Of a stretch of 64,000 nt of DNA, positions 1 to 9,030 are shown piece by piece (position 1 is the first letter of the stretch; every line of letters starts with the position of its first letter). The notes below the pieces were generated by a model that did not search any database, had not been told where the DNA came from, and saw only the letters and a program-made list of their open reading frames with translations. This stretch comes from Paludibacter sp. (GTDB lineage: Bacteria > Bacteroidota > Bacteroidia > Bacteroidales > Paludibacteraceae), in contig NZ_WASO01000001.1 in the NCBI RefSeq assembly GCF_009712605.1, positions 62,001 through 126,000 on the forward strand, in the 5' to 3' direction. The position numbers and the translations under genes are program-made.

Positions 1-1106
1 TTCAGGGGAACGATATTTGCATCTACACGAATGGCGTTGATACGTTTGATGCCCTGTTCGGCGAAATTGAGAAAGCGACCAGAGAAATTCATATCGAATT
101 TTATATCATTGAGGACGATGAAGTAGGAAAGAAATTCCGTGAATTGCTTATCCGCAAAGCATCTCAGGGTGTACGCATACGATTGATTTTTGACTTTGTG
201 GGGAGCTTTCATTTTAAGAGGCCTCAGCAAAATGAACTCAGGGCTGCCGGGATAGAGCTCTACTCGTTTTTGCCTGCTCACTTCAAAATTACCATTCGCA
301 AAAACAGGATAAACTACCGGAATCACCGTAAAATAGTGATTATTGACGGCAGAGTTGGCTTTACCGGTGGTGTCAATATTGCCGACAGATATTTGACGGG
401 AAATAAACTCGGCATGTGGCGCGATACATTTATGCGGATCGAAGGTCCGGCTATCCATGGATTGCAATACGCGTTTCTTACCGATTGGTTTTTTGTGAGC
501 CGTCAGCTGCTTTCCGGCGATCATTTCTTCCCTTATATTCCGCCCATTCCCGACCGTGACAACGTTGTGCAGGTTGTAACCAGCGGTCCGGATTCTGATT
601 GGGAGAATATCCAACAGGGTATTTTTGTTGCTGTCACTTCGGCAACCCGGTATGTCTACGTACAGACACCCTATTTTATGCCTACCGACATTGTGATGTC
701 AGCTCTTCAAACTGCTGCTCTCGGTGGTGTCGATGTGCGGGTGATGATGCCCGAAAAGACCGATACTCCTATGACTCAATCGTGTAGTTATTCCTATATC
801 ACCCAGTCGCTTGAGGCCGGCGTGAAGATTTACCTCTATCGCAATGCTTTTATGCATAGTAAGGCCATTGTAATCGACGATGAGATTTCAACAGTCGGGT
901 CTGCCAATATGGATTTCAGAAGCTACGAACAGAACTTTGAGCTCAATGCGTTTATTTATGACGAAAAGACAGCCGTCGAACTCAAAAATATCTTTTTGGC
1001 CGATCAGCAGTTATGCACTGAAATTACCCTCGAAGAGTGGAGTAACCGTCCGATTTCAACCCGTATCAAGGAGTCCGTGGCTCGCTTGTTTAGTCCGTTG
1101 TTGTAA
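1..1106 (+). CDS. cls: Cardiolipin synthase, C-terminal part (5' end outside window)
   Basis: The reading frame is open from base 3 and has no start codon inside the window, so the N-terminal membrane region lies upstream. Two phospholipase-D type HKD motifs are visible: HRKIVIID near base 324 and HSKAIVID near base 855, the latter followed by the usual ...VGSANMDFRS stretch. This pair is the active site of bacterial cardiolipin synthases, which condense two phosphatidylglycerols (or PG and PE) at the inner membrane. About 367 residues are seen, which fits a family length near 480 minus the N-terminal hairpin. The stop is followed by about 100 bases and a separate promoter for anmK. Another PLD-family phosphatidyltransferase is possible, but the layout and motifs fit Cls well. 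Confidence 0.93.
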   Translation, partial: QGNDICIYTNGVDTFDALFGEIEKATREIHIEFYIIEDDEVGKKFRELLIRKASQGVRIRLIFDFVGSFHFKRPQQNELRAAGIELYSFLPAHFKITIRKNRINYRNHRKIVIIDGRVGFTGGVNIADRYLTGNKLGMWRDTFMRIEGPAIHGLQYAFLTDWFFVSRQLLSGDHFFPYIPPIPDRDNVVQVVTSGPDSDWENIQQGIFVAVTSATRYVYVQTPYFMPTDIVMSALQTAALGGVDVRVMMPEKTDTPMTQSCSYSYITQSLEAGVKIYLYRNAFMHSKAIVIDDEISTVGSANMDFRSYEQNFELNAFIYDEKTAVELKNIFLADQQLCTEITLEEWSNRPISTRIKESVARLFSPLL

Positions 1107-1150
1107 GATCGGATTGTGATATTTGGGGAGCAAATACGGGCTAATTTATG

Positions 1151-1158
1151 TACCTTTG
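1151..1158 (+). promoter_or_regulatory. Candidate -7 element upstream of anmK
   Basis: TACCTTTG matches the Bacteroidetes -7 consensus TAnnTTTG and lies about 50 bases before the anmK start. No TTTG is present at the ideal upstream spacing, so the call rests on one box. Confidence 0.45.
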
Positions 1159-1209
1159 TAAAAACAAAATTGTGAAAATAACCTCTGACTTTTATAAATA
1201 TCGTGTGTT

Positions 1210-2301
1210 ATGCGCTCTTTGGAAGTTAGTAGTGTAATAGGCCTGATGTCAGGTACATCGCTCGATGGACTGGATATTGCTCACTGTGAGTTTAACAGCA
1301 ATGAATACGGCAAGTACGATTACAGAATTACCGTAGCAGAAACTGTTCCGTATTCAGAGGAATGGAAACACCGATTGAGTACGCTTGAAACAGGTTCGGC
1401 TTACGATTTTGTAAAGACCAGTGCTGATTTGGGAAAATATATCGGCATTCAGGTACGTTCTTTTATTGATGAAAATAATCTTCAGCCTTGTCTGATTGCG
1501 TCGCATGGACACACCATTTTCCATCAGCCGCAACTTGGCTTTTCGTCGCAGATTGGCGATGGGAACGCGATACTTGCCCAAACCGGGATTCCGGTTGTAT
1601 ACGATTTCAGGTCATTGGATGTGGCTTTGGGTGGTCAGGGGGCTCCATTGGTTCCAATAGGCGATCAGTTACTCTTCTCTGATTATGACTTTTGCCTTAA
1701 TCTGGGAGGTATTTCCAATATTTCATATAATCTTAACGGTCGCAGGTTGGCCTATGATATATCTTTGTGCAATATGCCGCTCAACTATCTGGCACGTCAG
1801 ATGGGAGCGGAATATGACAGAGACGGAGAATATGCCCGTTCTGGAAAGGTAGATCAATCATTGCTTGATGCGATGAACAACCAGAGCTATTTTACTGAAA
1901 AGGGACCCAAATCGTTGGGAAAAGAGTGGTTTGTGGATGTTTTTCAGCCGATGCTTATTCAGTCATCAATTCCGTTGAAAGACAAAATGCGGACTATGGT
2001 GGAGCACATTGCGTATCAGATTACCCGCGATGTAGAACAATTGCCCAAAGGAAAGATGTTGATAACCGGCGGCGGTGCATTGAATAAATTTCTGGTTGAG
2101 AGGATGCAACAACTGTCACATCACGAACTTCATGTGCCGGATAAGTTGCTTGTCAACTACAAGGAGGCTCTGATTTTTGCCTTTCTTGGATTCTTACGGG
2201 CAAATAAAAAAGTAAATACCCTTGCATCGGTTACCGGGGCGCCCGAGGATAGTTGTTCCGGAAGTATCACCGGATTACCTGTTTCTTTGATGTACGAATA
2301 G
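1210..2301 (+). CDS. anmK: Anhydro-N-acetylmuramic acid kinase
   Basis: The 363-residue product begins with the family signature GLMSGTSLDGLD at residues 11-22, the phosphate-binding loop of AnmK. A second glycine-rich nucleotide segment (LITGGGALNKF) lies near residue 285. AnmK opens the 1,6-anhydro ring and phosphorylates anhMurNAc to MurNAc-6-phosphate during cytoplasmic recycling of peptidoglycan. Length is normal for the family. It is followed after 58 bases by a DUF4251 gene and then murC, all on the same strand without an obvious terminator, so a short cell-wall operon is likely. Function is confident from the motif; co-transcription is inference. Confidence 0.95.
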   Translation: MRSLEVSSVIGLMSGTSLDGLDIAHCEFNSNEYGKYDYRITVAETVPYSEEWKHRLSTLETGSAYDFVKTSADLGKYIGIQVRSFIDENNLQPCLIASHGHTIFHQPQLGFSSQIGDGNAILAQTGIPVVYDFRSLDVALGGQGAPLVPIGDQLLFSDYDFCLNLGGISNISYNLNGRRLAYDISLCNMPLNYLARQMGAEYDRDGEYARSGKVDQSLLDAMNNQSYFTEKGPKSLGKEWFVDVFQPMLIQSSIPLKDKMRTMVEHIAYQITRDVEQLPKGKMLITGGGALNKFLVERMQQLSHHELHVPDKLLVNYKEALIFAFLGFLRANKKVNTLASVTGAPEDSCSGSITGLPVSLMYE

Positions 2302-2359
2302 TTTTTGTAGTGCAGATATTTTAGAGCTTAGTTTTGTTTTACTTAAATGAGATTTTCTT

Positions 2360-2854
2360 ATGAAGACAAAATTCTTTCTTTTGATGGGATTGCTGGTTTT
2401 CGCGGGAATCGTTTGGAGCCAGAATGAAAGCCGGCAAAGCAAGGCTGCCGCGAAGGAAGCCAAAGTAAAAAAAACAGTTGAAACCGAGCGCTATCGACTG
2501 ATACTGGATCAGGCCCGACCCATGCGGGGTAATATGATTCCTCTTACGTCGGAATATACGCTCACTATTGCGCAGGATTCTGCCACCTCTTATCTTCCCT
2601 ATTTTGGAAGAGCCTATTCAGCTCCGATCGGCAGTGAGGGCGGAATAAAGTTTTCGGAACCGGTTTTGGAGAAGAAAACGACATTCAATGCAAAGAATAA
2701 GAGCTTTACTGTTAGTTTCAAAGTACGGGCAAAAGAAGATACATACCGGTTCTTTGTTACTATTTGGCTGAATGGGACAACGACAGTTAGTGTCACCAGC
2801 AACAACCGGCAGCCAATCGACTTTTCGGGTACGATTGAATTGCCGGATAAATAA
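2360..2854 (+). CDS. DUF4251-domain secreted protein
   Basis: A 164-residue protein with an N-terminal signal peptide (hydrophobic residues about 4-20, ending near WSQ), then a Lys/Ala-rich linker and a beta-rich domain that resembles DUF4251, a family found almost only in Bacteroidetes. Recognisable family features are the ...RG.MIPLTS.Y.L segment, the YLPYFGRAY segment and a C-terminal run of alternating hydrophobic strands. No catalytic motif is seen and the function is unknown; secretion to the periplasm is inferred. It sits between anmK and murC with gaps of 58 and 43 bases, which suggests co-expression with cell-wall genes but does not by itself assign a role. Confidence 0.88.
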   Translation: MKTKFFLLMGLLVFAGIVWSQNESRQSKAAAKEAKVKKTVETERYRLILDQARPMRGNMIPLTSEYTLTIAQDSATSYLPYFGRAYSAPIGSEGGIKFSEPVLEKKTTFNAKNKSFTVSFKVRAKEDTYRFFVTIWLNGTTTVSVTSNNRQPIDFSGTIELPDK

Positions 2855-2897
2855 TACCACGATACAACTTGTTAACTGATATACTATTTAGAAAGAA

Positions 2898-4271
2898 ATG
2901 TCTTATCAAAATTTTTATTTTCTCGGAATTGGCGGCATCGGGATGAGTGCTTTGGCTCGTTTTTTCAGGGCTAAAGGATTTGACGTTGCCGGCTATGACC
3001 GTACGCGTTCCGATCTGACTCAACAATTGGAAAAAGAAGGGATTGCCATCCATTATGAAGATGAGGTATCTTTAATCCCCACTTTATTTAAGCAACCCGA
3101 CAACACCCTTGTAGTTTACACACCTGCCGTTCCTGCCGACCACTCGGAACGGCTTTTTTTTGAACGTCACGGATTCAAACTCCTCAAAAGAGCGCAGGTG
3201 CTGGGCGAGATTACCCGTCAGCAACGGGGCATTTGTATTGCCGGAACGCATGGCAAAACTACCACATCGACTATGACGGCGCACCTGCTCAAAGAGTCGC
3301 ATGTGGATTGTAATGCTTTTTTGGGAGGAATCTCCAAAAACTACACAACCAATCTTTTGTTATCTCAAAAGAGTGACTATGTGGTGATTGAGGCGGATGA
3401 ATATGATCGCTCGTTCCATCAACTCACACCTTACATGGCAGTTATTACGGCAGCCGATCCCGATCACCTCGATATTTACGGAACGCCCGAAGCTTTCCGC
3501 GAGAGCTTTGAGCACTTCACCTCGTTAGTTCGTGAAGGGGGCTATTTGATCGTCAAAAAGGGAGCTGAATTAACTCCCCGTGTTCATCCGACGGTGAAAT
3601 GCTACACCTATGCAGTCGATCAGGATGCAGATTTCAAAGCTACCAATGTGCGGATTTCCAATGGAGAAATCACATTCGATTTTCATACGCCGACTGAAGA
3701 AATTCATAATATACGGCTCGGAGTTCCTGTCCCGGTGAATGTAGAAAACGGAACCGCAGCAATGGCTCTGGCCTGGCTGGCTGGTGCAACTGCCGAAGAA
3801 CTGAAAGCCGGAATGGCTTCGTTCAAAGGGATTCACCGTCGTTTTGATATGCAATATAAGAGCGACAAGGTTGTTTTTATTGATGATTATGCGCATCACC
3901 CGACCGAGCTGAAAACAAGCATCAGCTCAATTAAGAAGGTATATGGCGAACGCAAAGTGTGTGGTATTTTTCAGCCGCACCTCTACACTCGTACCCGTGA
4001 CTTTGCCGAGGGTTTTGCTGAGGCATTGTCCTTGCTCGATGAGGTTATTTTGCTCGATATTTATCCTGCCCGCGAACAACCGATACCGGGTGTTACATCT
4101 CAAATTATTTTCGACCGGATTACCACCAAAAAGAAGACCCTCTGCACGAAACAGGAATTGCTTGGAATTCTTCAAAAAAAGAAGGATTTTGATGTTTTGG
4201 CAACGTTTGGGGCTGGCGATATTGACCGGCTGCTACCGGACATAAAAAAGTTGCTCGAAAATAAGGAATAA
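2898..4271 (+). CDS. murC: UDP-N-acetylmuramate--L-alanine ligase
   Basis: MurC adds L-alanine to UDP-MurNAc in the cytoplasm using ATP, the first amino acid of the peptidoglycan stem. The 457-residue sequence has the N-terminal Rossmann loop GIGGIGMS (residues 10-17), the Mur-ligase P-loop GTHGKTTTS near residue 118, and the conserved YAHHPTE segment near residue 333. The paralogue Mpl (murein tripeptide ligase) shares this fold and would also make sense beside anmK, but the N-terminal GIGGIGMSALARFF form is the one typical of MurC. Many Bacteroidales keep murC in the division/cell-wall cluster; here it is apart from it, so a second Mur ligase elsewhere in the genome cannot be excluded. A hairpin terminator follows directly. 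Confidence 0.87.
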   Translation: MSYQNFYFLGIGGIGMSALARFFRAKGFDVAGYDRTRSDLTQQLEKEGIAIHYEDEVSLIPTLFKQPDNTLVVYTPAVPADHSERLFFERHGFKLLKRAQVLGEITRQQRGICIAGTHGKTTTSTMTAHLLKESHVDCNAFLGGISKNYTTNLLLSQKSDYVVIEADEYDRSFHQLTPYMAVITAADPDHLDIYGTPEAFRESFEHFTSLVREGGYLIVKKGAELTPRVHPTVKCYTYAVDQDADFKATNVRISNGEITFDFHTPTEEIHNIRLGVPVPVNVENGTAAMALAWLAGATAEELKAGMASFKGIHRRFDMQYKSDKVVFIDDYAHHPTELKTSISSIKKVYGERKVCGIFQPHLYTRTRDFAEGFAEALSLLDEVILLDIYPAREQPIPGVTSQIIFDRITTKKKTLCTKQELLGILQKKKDFDVLATFGAGDIDRLLPDIKKLLENKE

Positions 4272-4277
4272 TTCAGG

Positions 4278-4316
4278 AACCGGAGTTTTACTGATTGGCA
4301 GTAGCTCCGGTTTTTT
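4278..4316. terminator. Terminator between murC and the convergent exosortase gene
   Basis: AACCGGAG pairs with CTCCGGTT across a 19-base loop and is followed on the plus strand by a T run. The right arm lies inside the last codons of the convergent minus-strand gene. Confidence 0.75.
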
Positions 4317-4896
4317 CTGCTTTTTTGAGGCTTTTCTTGAAAAAATATTCTTCCCACATAACCCACATCAGGAAGATAATGAGGTAAAAAATATACTTGA
4401 AGAAATAGCTGTGTACTATTTCAAATGCTTCAGGATCGTGGCTTAGAACTACCCCCACCACAGTTATTCTTAACACATTTACCATGTGAACGACAAGCAG
4501 ACCGGCTAAAATGTACCACCACTTGTGCTTCCATGGGCCACGGCTAAAGGCTATGATGCATGCAAATATAAAAGCTTGTTTGATACCCGTACATCCCCAG
4601 GCTATTTCAGAACTCTGTCTGTTTGCAAATTCAAACATGGTTCCATGGGTAATGGCAAAGGGAACGTTGAATAATTCGAAAACCAGACTGACAACCCGTA
4701 TGATCTCCTTTTGTTCAAAAATGAAAGGACCTGTTATGTTAATGCCGAGAAACCTCACATCCGTGTCATAGTTTCCATCCTGAACAAAAATTTTCCAAAA
4801 CCAGTTAGCTGCCATCATCACCACGATGAAGATAAATACTCCTCTGAAAGGAGCTAATCTTGTCGCATATTGCTTTATGTCGGCTTTCGTTAACAT
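4288..4896 (-). CDS. Exosortase/archaeosortase family protein, stand-alone
   Basis: A 202-residue integral membrane protein with about five to six hydrophobic segments. It carries the three residues expected of the exosortase/archaeosortase transpeptidase active site: Cys102 in WGCTGIKQ, Arg143 in NVLRI and His162 in VHSYFFKY. These enzymes process proteins with a C-terminal sorting signal (PEP-CTERM-like) and hand them to the envelope. No target protein with such a tail and no associated polysaccharide gene cluster is visible nearby; the neighbours are murC and gldA. The subfamily cannot be named from sequence alone. Membrane topology and motif support the family call well; the substrate is unknown. 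Confidence 0.85.
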   Translation of the reverse strand: MLTKADIKQYATRLAPFRGVFIFIVVMMAANWFWKIFVQDGNYDTDVRFLGINITGPFIFEQKEIIRVVSLVFELFNVPFAITHGTMFEFANRQSSEIAWGCTGIKQAFIFACIIAFSRGPWKHKWWYILAGLLVVHMVNVLRITVVGVVLSHDPEAFEIVHSYFFKYIFYLIIFLMWVMWEEYFFKKSLKKAEKTGATANQ

Positions 4897-4921
4897 AACA
4901 ACCAGGTTAAGATTTCATATA

Positions 4922-5827
4922 TTAGTTGGTCAATTTTTTGAATACATCTTCCATACTTTGCGCTTGCTGTTGTAAAGTCAAAAGGGGTATATTGGTCTCT
5001 ACCGCCAGACGAAATATGTCAGAACGAACATCGGCCGTGCTTGTTACCTCAAAGGTGTTTTTACCAATCGGTTCAACACGCAGAACTCCCGGAATGGAAC
5101 GAAGTCTGTCGGGAACAATAACTCCGGCAAATTCAACAAGTGCTCCAAACCGGTCTTTATCGACTTCATGTAACAGATTGTCTTCCGTACTGTCGGCTAC
5201 CAGTTTACCGTTGTTGATAATGATTACACGTTTGCAAATTGCCTTCACTTCCTGCATGATGTGAGTGGAGAAAAGAACGGTTTTCTCTTTTCCGACTTCA
5301 ATAATCAGGTTTCTAATCTCGGCCAGCTGATTGGGATCGAGTCCGGTAGTCGGTTCATCCAGAATCAACACCTTTGGATCGTGAATCAGCGCCTGTGCCA
5401 GTCCGACACGTTGACGGTAGCCTTTCGATAACTGGCCTATGCGCTTTTTGTATTCACCGGTCAAGCCTGTGCGTTCTATCATTTCATCCACCCGGCTCTT
5501 GCTTTGTTTGCCCAAATGGTACGTTCCTGCCACAAACTGAAGATACTCTTTGACATAAAGATCAGGATACAGCGGGTTGTGTTCCGGCAAATACCCGATC
5601 ATCCGGCGTGTTTCAAGTTCCGTCTCGCTCACTTTTTCTCCGCAAACAGTTACCGTTCCTGAGCTTGCAGAAATATAACCTGTGGCAATTTTCATCAGGG
5701 TTGATTTTCCGGCTCCGTTCGGACCAAGAAATCCTGCTATTTCGCCTTCGTGGAGTTCAAAAGAGACATCGTTCAGAGCTGCCTGCTGACCGTAATATTT
5801 GGTTAAATGCTGAATGGATAATGACAT
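4922..5827 (-). CDS. gldA: GldA-type ABC transporter ATP-binding protein
   Basis: A 301-residue ABC ATPase with Walker A GPNGAGKST (residues 35-43), the signature LSKGYRQRVGLAQ, Walker B VLILDEP and the switch His in LFSTHIM. The N-terminal sequence and the extra ~80-residue C-terminal domain match GldA, the nucleotide-binding partner of GldF and GldG in Bacteroidetes. In Flavobacterium the complex is needed for gliding, but it is also kept in non-gliding Bacteroidales where its cargo is not established. gldG lies about 27 kb away in this window and gldF is not in view. The gene ends 25 bases before the exosortase start on the same strand, so the two are probably co-transcribed. Confidence 0.88.
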   Translation of the reverse strand: MSLSIQHLTKYYGQQAALNDVSFELHEGEIAGFLGPNGAGKSTLMKIATGYISASSGTVTVCGEKVSETELETRRMIGYLPEHNPLYPDLYVKEYLQFVAGTYHLGKQSKSRVDEMIERTGLTGEYKKRIGQLSKGYRQRVGLAQALIHDPKVLILDEPTTGLDPNQLAEIRNLIIEVGKEKTVLFSTHIMQEVKAICKRVIIINNGKLVADSTEDNLLHEVDKDRFGALVEFAGVIVPDRLRSIPGVLRVEPIGKNTFEVTSTADVRSDIFRLAVETNIPLLTLQQQAQSMEDVFKKLTN

Positions 5828-5969
5828 TTTTTCCTTCTCAAATTGTTGTATCTTTGTGTCTGCTCAATTCATTGTCGCGATAGTATATTCAAACAATGAC
5901 TTAACGCAAAAAGAAAGACAAAAATAACTATTATTTTGCACATTGATCTTTTAAAAGCAAATACATTAT

Positions 5970-6887
5970 ATGACTCCCTCGCTTAAGATAAAAGGAATCC
6001 GTATTCCCGACGATGTTCGTAAGTTACGGTTGCGCCCCAGCGATATCCGCGATCATGCTCAAATTGTGTTCGGCTTGCTGCTGTATGCTTTTGCATGGAA
6101 AGGATTCTTGCTTCCACACCAAATTCCGGGCGGTGGTGTAACGGGTATCGGAGCGTTGATCTTTTTTGCGACCGGTATCCCGGTTTCTATTCCTTATTTT
6201 GCCATCAACGCTGTTTTGTTGGTGATTGCTATACGTAGTATCGGACTGTCATTCAGTCTGAAAACGATTTTCGGAGTGGGTGTGTTGACCTTTCTTTTTT
6301 CTGTTATTCCTATTATTCCCCGTGGTACTTTTGTCGGACCGAATGACTCTTTTATGGCATGTATTCTCGGGAGTATCATGGCCGGGGTGGGGGTTGGAAT
6401 CGTCTTTATCTCTAACGGAAGTTCCGGAGGTACCGATATTATTGCAAAAATTCTGAATCAGAGTCGTAATATAACTCTTGGCCGGGCGATGCTCTATTGC
6501 GATGTGATCATTATCAGTTCGTCGTATCTTATTCTTGGAAGCCTTGAAAAGGTGGTTTTTGGGTTGGTGACACTGGCCGTGATGTCTGTTTCGCTCGATA
6601 TGGTGGTGAACGGGGTAAGGCAGTCGGTGCAATTTTTTATTATTTCGCGAGAGCATGAAAAGATAGCCGATCGCATTAACAATGAAGTGCATCGCGGAGT
6701 AACGATTCTGAATGGTGAAGGCTGGTATTCGAAAGAGCCGGTGAAGGTGATTATGGTCATTGCCCGTAAAAACCAATCGGTTGCCATATTCCGTTTAGTC
6801 AAATCGATTGATCCGGCAGCGTTCGTTTCCCAGGGCTCTGTTATCGGGGTGTACGGACAGGGTTTTGAAGCGATGAAGGTGAAATAA
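5970..6887 (+). CDS. YitT family membrane protein (DUF2179)
   Basis: A 305-residue protein with five to six hydrophobic segments between about residues 30 and 210, including the conserved PGGGVTGIGAL and SNGSSGGTDIIAKIL stretches of the YitT family, followed by a soluble C-terminal DUF2179 domain (HRGVTILNGEGWYS... near residue 240). YitT proteins are widespread inner membrane proteins of uncertain function. Length and domain order are normal. It is transcribed away from gldA and precedes the ilv leader; the intervening promoter and attenuator make it an independent unit from ilvD. Confidence 0.9.
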   Translation: MTPSLKIKGIRIPDDVRKLRLRPSDIRDHAQIVFGLLLYAFAWKGFLLPHQIPGGGVTGIGALIFFATGIPVSIPYFAINAVLLVIAIRSIGLSFSLKTIFGVGVLTFLFSVIPIIPRGTFVGPNDSFMACILGSIMAGVGVGIVFISNGSSGGTDIIAKILNQSRNITLGRAMLYCDVIIISSSYLILGSLEKVVFGLVTLAVMSVSLDMVVNGVRQSVQFFIISREHEKIADRINNEVHRGVTILNGEGWYSKEPVKVIMVIARKNQSVAIFRLVKSIDPAAFVSQGSVIGVYGQGFEAMKVK

Positions 6888-6973
6888 GCCGTATTTTATC
6901 TTCCAATCTATTATTAAACGGCGCCCTGAAAAAACAAAATCGAAGTTTTAAGGAACTTTTTTTTGAAAGATTG

Positions 6974-7003
6974 TTGCAGGAAGACAAAAAAGGCCTATCT
7001 TTG
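6974..7003 (+). promoter_or_regulatory. Promoter of the ilv operon
   Basis: TATCTTTG (6996-7003) matches the TAnnTTTG -7 element and TTG (6974-6976) lies 19 bases upstream. It is placed about 25 bases before the leader-peptide start codon, as expected for an attenuated operon. Confidence 0.75.
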
Positions 7004-7026
7004 CATTCTCAAAAATAAGTCAATAA

Positions 7027-7080
7027 TGAACAATTCTATTCTACTAGTGAACGTCGTCGTCCTTTTAGTCAAATCCTAAA
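7027..7080 (+). CDS. ilvL: ilv operon leader peptide
   Basis: A 17-codon open frame reading MNNSILLVNVVVLLVKS and ending in TAA. Ten of the seventeen residues are Val (5), Leu (4) or Ile (1), which is the control-codon pattern of a branched-chain amino acid attenuator. It starts about 25 bases after a good promoter and is followed by mutually exclusive RNA hairpins and then by ilvD. Ribosome stalling at these codons when charged Val, Leu or Ile tRNA is scarce would favour the antiterminator. The symbol is used by analogy with the enterobacterial leader; there is no sequence homology implied. Confidence 0.85.
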
Positions 7081-7160
7081 GGGTGAGTGAGGCATGTAGT
7101 AGATTGAACGATATATGAACGAATTAACGAAGCCTTTCTCATCCATGAGAAGGGCTTTTT
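7062..7160 (+). promoter_or_regulatory. Transcription attenuator of the ilv operon
   Basis: Three alternative pairings can be read. (1:2) CTTTTAG (7063-7069) with CTAAGGG (7077-7083), seven pairs including two G-U, across the leader stop codon. (2:3) antiterminator: GGGTGAGTGAGGC (7081-7093) with GCCTTTCTCATCC (7132-7144), twelve of thirteen positions pair, two of them G-U. (3:4) terminator: AAGCCTTTCTC (7130-7140) with GAGAAGGGCTT (7147-7157) followed by T residues. Segment 3 is shared, so antiterminator and terminator exclude each other. This is the classical ribosome-mediated attenuation architecture. Base pairing was assigned by eye and not folded computationally. Confidence 0.85.
7130..7160 (+). 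terminator. Attenuator terminator hairpin of the ilv leader
   Basis: Eleven-pair stem (one G-U) with a six-base loop and a trailing T run, ending about 40 bases before the ilvD start. It is the terminating arm of the attenuator described for this leader. Confidence 0.88.
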
Positions 7161-7198
7161 AATTTATAATTTTAGTCAAAACAAAATATACATACAAA

Positions 7199-9022
7199 AT
7201 GAAACTCAGAAGCAATGCAACAACGCAAGGTCGTTTGATGGCAGGAGCCCGTTCTTTGTGGCGTGCCAACGGAATGAAAGACGAACAAATGGGCAAACCG
7301 GTTATCGCTATTGTTAATTCATTTACTCAATTTGTGCCGGGTCACGTTCATTTGCACGAAATCGGCCAGGAAATCAAGGCCGAAATCGAAAAATTGGGTT
7401 GCTTTGCTGCCGAATTCAATACCATTGCCATCGACGACGGTATCGCCATGGGGCACGATGGGATGCTTTATTCATTACCTTCACGCGATATCATTGCCGA
7501 CAGCGTGGAATACATGGTCAACGCGCACAAAGCTGATGGCATGATCTGCATCAGTAATTGCGACAAAATCACTCCGGGTATGTTGATGGCTGCCATGCGA
7601 CTGAATATTCCGACGGTTTTTGTTTCCGGTGGTCCGATGGAAGCCGGTCGGTTGGAAGATAAAAAGCTCGACCTGATCGACGCTATGGTGCAGGGTGGTG
7701 ACAGCAATGTACCCGAAAGTGTTCTCGAAAAAGTAGAACGTGCCGCTTGTCCTACTTGTGGCTCCTGCTCCGGGATGTTTACCGCCAATTCCATGAATTG
7801 CCTTAACGAAGCAATCGGTCTGGCACTTCCGGGCAACGGTACCATTGTGGCTACCCATGCCAATCGCAAACAACTGTTCATGGATGCGGCAGAATTGATA
7901 GTAAAGAATTGCTATAAATATTATCAGGACGACGACGAAAGCGTGTTGCCTCTGTCGATTGTGACCCGCAAGTCGGTGCTCAATGCCATGACTCTGGACA
8001 TTGCGATGGGAGGTTCTACCAACACGGTGCTTCACCTGTTGGCCGTGGCTCACGAAGCCGGAGTGGACTTTACCATGGACGATATTGACGCTCTTTCGCG
8101 TAAAACACCCTGTTTGTGCAAAGTGGCACCGAATACACAAAAATATCACATTCAGGATGTAAACCGTGCCGGTGGTATTCTGGGGATTCTCGCAGAACTG
8201 AACCGTGGTGGATTGCTCGATACAACCGTAAATCGTGCCGATGGACTGACATTGGCCGAAGCTATTGCTCAATATGATATTACAAGCCCAAGCGTTACAG
8301 AAAAGGCTATCAATAAATACAAAAGCGCTCCTGCCAACCGCTTCAATCTGGTGTTGGGATCACAAAACGAACAGTTTGCCGAATTGGATGCCGATCGCGA
8401 AAACGGATGTATCCGCGACGTGGAACACGCCTATACCAAAGACGGCGGACTGGGCATCTTGAAAGGTAATATTGCCCTCAATGGGTGTGTTATCAAAACT
8501 GCCGGTGTGGACGAAAGTATCTGGAAATTCAGCGGCCCTGCAAAAGTATTTACATCGCAGGACAGTGCTTGCGAAGGTATTCTGAAAGATAAAGTGCAGT
8601 CAGGCGATGTGGTGGTGATTATCTACGAAGGTCCGAAGGGTGGTCCCGGTATGCAGGAAATGCTCTATCCGACCTCGTATATCAAATCGAAGCACCTGGG
8701 TAAAGAGTGCGCGCTGATTACCGACGGTCGTTTCTCGGGAGGTACCTCCGGTTTGTCGATCGGTCATATCTCGCCGGAAGCTGCTTCGGGTGGAAATATC
8801 GGGTTGGTAAAAGACGGTGACATCATTGAAATTGATATACCTAACCGTTCGATCAACGTAAAAGTGAGCGACGAAGAGTTGCAGAACCGCCGAAAAGCCG
8901 AAGAGGCCCGTGGCGATGCCGCCTTCACGCCAGCCGACCGCGACCGCAAAGTGTCGAAAGCGCTTCGCGCCTATGCCAGCATGGTAAGTTCAGCCGACAA
9001 AGGAGCGGTAAGAATAATTTGA
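7199..9022 (+). CDS. ilvD: Dihydroxy-acid dehydratase
   Basis: IlvD dehydrates 2,3-dihydroxy-isovalerate and -methylvalerate to the keto acids that give valine, isoleucine and leucine. The 607-residue product has the conserved cysteines for the iron-sulfur cluster in [10 protein letters not shown] (near residue 120) and [16 protein letters not shown] (near residue 190), and the C-terminal [11 protein letters not shown] motif near residue 510. Length is that of the long bacterial form. It is the first structural gene after the leader peptide and attenuator, so its expression should respond to branched-chain amino acid supply. ilvB and ilvN follow downstream on the same strand with one unrelated gene between. 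Confidence 0.96.
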   Translation: MKLRSNATTQGRLMAGARSLWRANGMKDEQMGKPVIAIVNSFTQFVPGHVHLHEIGQEIKAEIEKLGCFAAEFNTIAIDDGIAMGHDGMLYSLPSRDIIADSVEYMVNAHKADGMICISNCDKITPGMLMAAMRLNIPTVFVSGGPMEAGRLEDKKLDLIDAMVQGGDSNVPESVLEKVERAACPTCGSCSGMFTANSMNCLNEAIGLALPGNGTIVATHANRKQLFMDAAELIVKNCYKYYQDDDESVLPLSIVTRKSVLNAMTLDIAMGGSTNTVLHLLAVAHEAGVDFTMDDIDALSRKTPCLCKVAPNTQKYHIQDVNRAGGILGILAELNRGGLLDTTVNRADGLTLAEAIAQYDITSPSVTEKAINKYKSAPANRFNLVLGSQNEQFAELDADRENGCIRDVEHAYTKDGGLGILKGNIALNGCVIKTAGVDESIWKFSGPAKVFTSQDSACEGILKDKVQSGDVVVIIYEGPKGGPGMQEMLYPTSYIKSKHLGKECALITDGRFSGGTSGLSIGHISPEAASGGNIGLVKDGDIIEIDIPNRSINVKVSDEELQNRRKAEEARGDAAFTPADRDRKVSKALRAYASMVSSADKGAVRII

Positions 9023-9030
9023 AAATTTGG

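Noticed and set aside
2898-4271. Assignment as Mpl (murein peptide ligase) because of the anmK neighbour
   Set aside because: The N-terminal GIGGIGMS form and ensuing sequence fit MurC better; Mpl kept only as an alternative.
7481-8272. Minus-strand open frame of 263 codons within ilvD
   Set aside because: Shadow of ilvD; His- and Cys-rich composition and no domain.
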